From: Avoscillospira sp045579045
GTDB taxonomy: Bacteria; Bacillota; Clostridia; Oscillospirales; Oscillospiraceae
NCBI GenBank assembly: GCA_045579045.1
Contig: JAZNLL010000095.1
Location: 1 to 14,934 of the forward strand
Direction of reading: 5' to 3'
DNA: 14,934 nt
Part shown: positions 13,792-14,934 of the stretch, piece by piece
How positions within the stretch are numbered: position 1 is the first letter of the stretch
How the letters are laid out: every line of letters begins with the position of its first letter
The notes under the pieces: model-generated
Told to the model about the DNA's origin: nothing
The model's input: only the letters and a program-made list of their open reading frames with translations
Database searches by the model: none
Made by a program: the position numbers and the translations under genes

Positions 13792-14808
13792 ATGAAAAGA
13801 TTTCTTAGCCTTTTACTGCTTTTACTGGTTCTGACAGGCTGCACCGTGCAGATGCAGACTCCCTCCGCGCCTATGGATGGGCTGACTGTTCACTTTCTGG
13901 ATGTGGGGCAGGCGGACTGCACCCTTTTGCAATGTGACGGCAGGAATATGCTCATTGACGGCGGCAATGTGGACGATTCCGACCTGGTGGTCTCCTACCT
14001 GTTGGAGCAGGGTGTGGACAAGCTGGATCTGGTGGTCAACACCCATGCCCACGAGGACCATGTAGGGGGACTGCCTGCGGTGCTGGCTGTCTTTGAAACC
14101 ACCGAGCTTTGGTGCCCCGTGACGGAATATGACAGCAAGTGCTTTGAGGATTTTTGCTACTATGCCGATCAGCAGGACCTGACTTTGGAATGTCCCTATC
14201 CCGGCGACACCTATGCCCTTGGCAATGCAGAGGTCACAGTTCTGGGACCCATCATGGACGATTACGATACCAATAATTCCTCCATCGTCCTCCGTGTGGA
14301 ATATGGCGACACTGCCTTCCTTTTCTCGGGAGATGCAGAACTGGAAGCGGAAAAAGATATTCTGGATGCCGGTTTTGATATCTCTGCCACGGTCATGAAG
14401 GCCGGACACCATGGCAGCAGCACCTCCAACAGCTACCGCTGGCTCCGGGAGGCCAATGCAGACTATGTGGTCATCCCCGTGGGCACGGACAATTCCTACG
14501 GACATCCCCATAAAGAAGTCCTCTCCCGGTTCCGGGATGCAGGCATGACCGTCTACCGCACAGACCAGCAGGGACACATCGTCTGTTGGTCTGACGGCAC
14601 AGGAGTGTCCTTTACCACCGTAAAACAGGCAGCTGTTACCAATCCCACACAAAAAACAGAGGAATACTTCATCGGCAACAAGAACTCCGGTGTATTTCAT
14701 CTTCCCTCCTGCGGCAGTCTGCCGACCGAGAAAAACCGAGTGGAATTCTACTCCTATGATGATGCCCTGTCCCAGGGCTATACACCCCATAGTGCCTGCT
14801 TGGAATAA
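13792..14808 (+). CDS. ComEC/Rec2-like metallo-beta-lactamase lipoprotein
   Basis: A 338-aa secreted protein. A lipoprotein signal (1-16) ends in the lipobox LTGC, with lipidated C17, so it is anchored on the outer face of the membrane. The metallo-beta-lactamase domain (about 31-278) is closest to the C-terminal domain of the competence protein ComEC: FLDVGQADCTLL (35-46), metal site H85-A-H87-E-D89-H90, FSGDAE (178-183) and GHHGSSTS (205-212). Related domains act as nucleases on DNA or RNA. Residues 291-338 form a short Ada-like metal-binding module (YFIGNKNSGVFHLPSC to the C-terminus), with C307 and C336. The start ATG at 13792 has GGAGG at 13782-13786. A terminator just upstream means it depends on read-through or on a promoter inside the kinase gene. 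A role in degrading extracellular nucleic acid is plausible but unproven. Confidence 0.88.
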   Translation: MKRFLSLLLLLLVLTGCTVQMQTPSAPMDGLTVHFLDVGQADCTLLQCDGRNMLIDGGNVDDSDLVVSYLLEQGVDKLDLVVNTHAHEDHVGGLPAVLAVFETTELWCPVTEYDSKCFEDFCYYADQQDLTLECPYPGDTYALGNAEVTVLGPIMDDYDTNNSSIVLRVEYGDTAFLFSGDAELEAEKDILDAGFDISATVMKAGHHGSSTSNSYRWLREANADYVVIPVGTDNSYGHPHKEVLSRFRDAGMTVYRTDQQGHIVCWSDGTGVSFTTVKQAAVTNPTQKTEEYFIGNKNSGVFHLPSCGSLPTEKNRVEFYSYDDALSQGYTPHSACLE

Positions 14809-14820
14809 TTGAAAAAGCCA

Positions 14821-14849
14821 TTGTGTTTCCGATGATTTTATTGTAAAAT
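14821..14849 (+). promoter_or_regulatory. Possible promoter of the gene at the window end
   Basis: TTGTGT (14821-14826), 17 bases, TAAAAT (14844-14849), in an AT-rich gap after the lipoprotein gene. The -35 is only a fair match. Confidence 0.45.
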
Positions 14850-14885
14850 AATAAATTGAACGATACATAAGAAAGGGGCGGTTTC

Positions 14886-14934
14886 ATGTCCTATTCTGAA
14901 AAAGCCAAGACCCTTCACGAAGGCGGCTGCAACT
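14886..14934 (+). CDS. Start of a partial gene, possibly C_GCAxxG_C_C family
   Basis: An ATG at 14886 opens a frame to the end of the window and follows GAAAGGGG at 14871-14878. The 16 visible residues, MSYSEKAKTLHEGGCN, resemble the beginning of C_GCAxxG_C_C redox-type proteins, which start with a similar SEKAxxxxxxGxNC pattern. Only 49 bases are present, so the call rests on very little. Confidence 0.45.
   Translation, partial: MSYSEKAKTLHEGGCN

Overview
This window looks like chromosomal DNA of a Gram-positive, low-oxygen firmicute, most likely a gut clostridium of the Oscillospiraceae/Ruminococcaceae kind. The reasons are strong GGAGG ribosome binding sites before almost every gene, a tetrahydrofolate (THF) riboswitch before a folate ECF-transporter gene, rubrerythrin with a PerR-like operator, and long GC-rich housekeeping genes interrupted by a few AT-rich ones. 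The taxonomic call is inference from gene content and style only.

Layout, left to right. 22-672 (+): an AT-rich class I SAM methyltransferase, closed by a 14-bp hairpin. 822-1361 (-): rubrerythrin, with its own promoter and a perfect palindrome over the predicted start of transcription. 1437-3279 (-): a folate-salvage operon, folT then folC, preceded by a promoter (3479-3506), a THF riboswitch (3366-3462) and a terminator-like hairpin that contains the folT ribosome binding site. 3556-4971 (-): a membrane-anchored HtrA protease. 5056-6306 (-): a glycerol-1-phosphate dehydrogenase-family enzyme. 6524-7876 (+): citrate synthase. 7948-9990 (+): recG, converging on an amidase-SH3 protein at 10017-10760 (-), with one shared bidirectional terminator touching both stop codons. 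10865-11821 (+): a DEDDh exonuclease with a C-terminal zinc-finger-like part. 11950-12566 (+): an AT-rich two-gene cassette of an XRE-type regulator and a four-helix membrane protein, with a perfect operator-like palindrome at the predicted start of transcription. 12662-13744 (+): a NahK/APH-like sugar kinase. 13792-14808 (+): a ComEC-like metallo-beta-lactamase lipoprotein with an Ada-like C-terminal domain. 14886 to the end (+): the first codons of one more gene.

The clearest functional unit is riboswitch-folT-folC. Intracellular THF would shut off folate uptake (FolT) together with the enzyme that traps folate by polyglutamylation (FolC). The folT reading frame runs 80 nt into folC, but a neighbouring frame stops exactly at an ATGA overlap with the folC start, so a one-base change near the folT end is suspected. 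The other genes are mostly single transcription units bounded by clear hairpins. I see no CRISPR array, tRNA, rRNA, insertion sequence or prophage structure, and no gene-free stretch longer than 300 bases. Nothing here convincingly amounts to a new multi-gene system; the best leads are the folT/folC junction, the riboswitch platform, the amidase lacking its first zinc histidine, and the XRE-membrane cassette.
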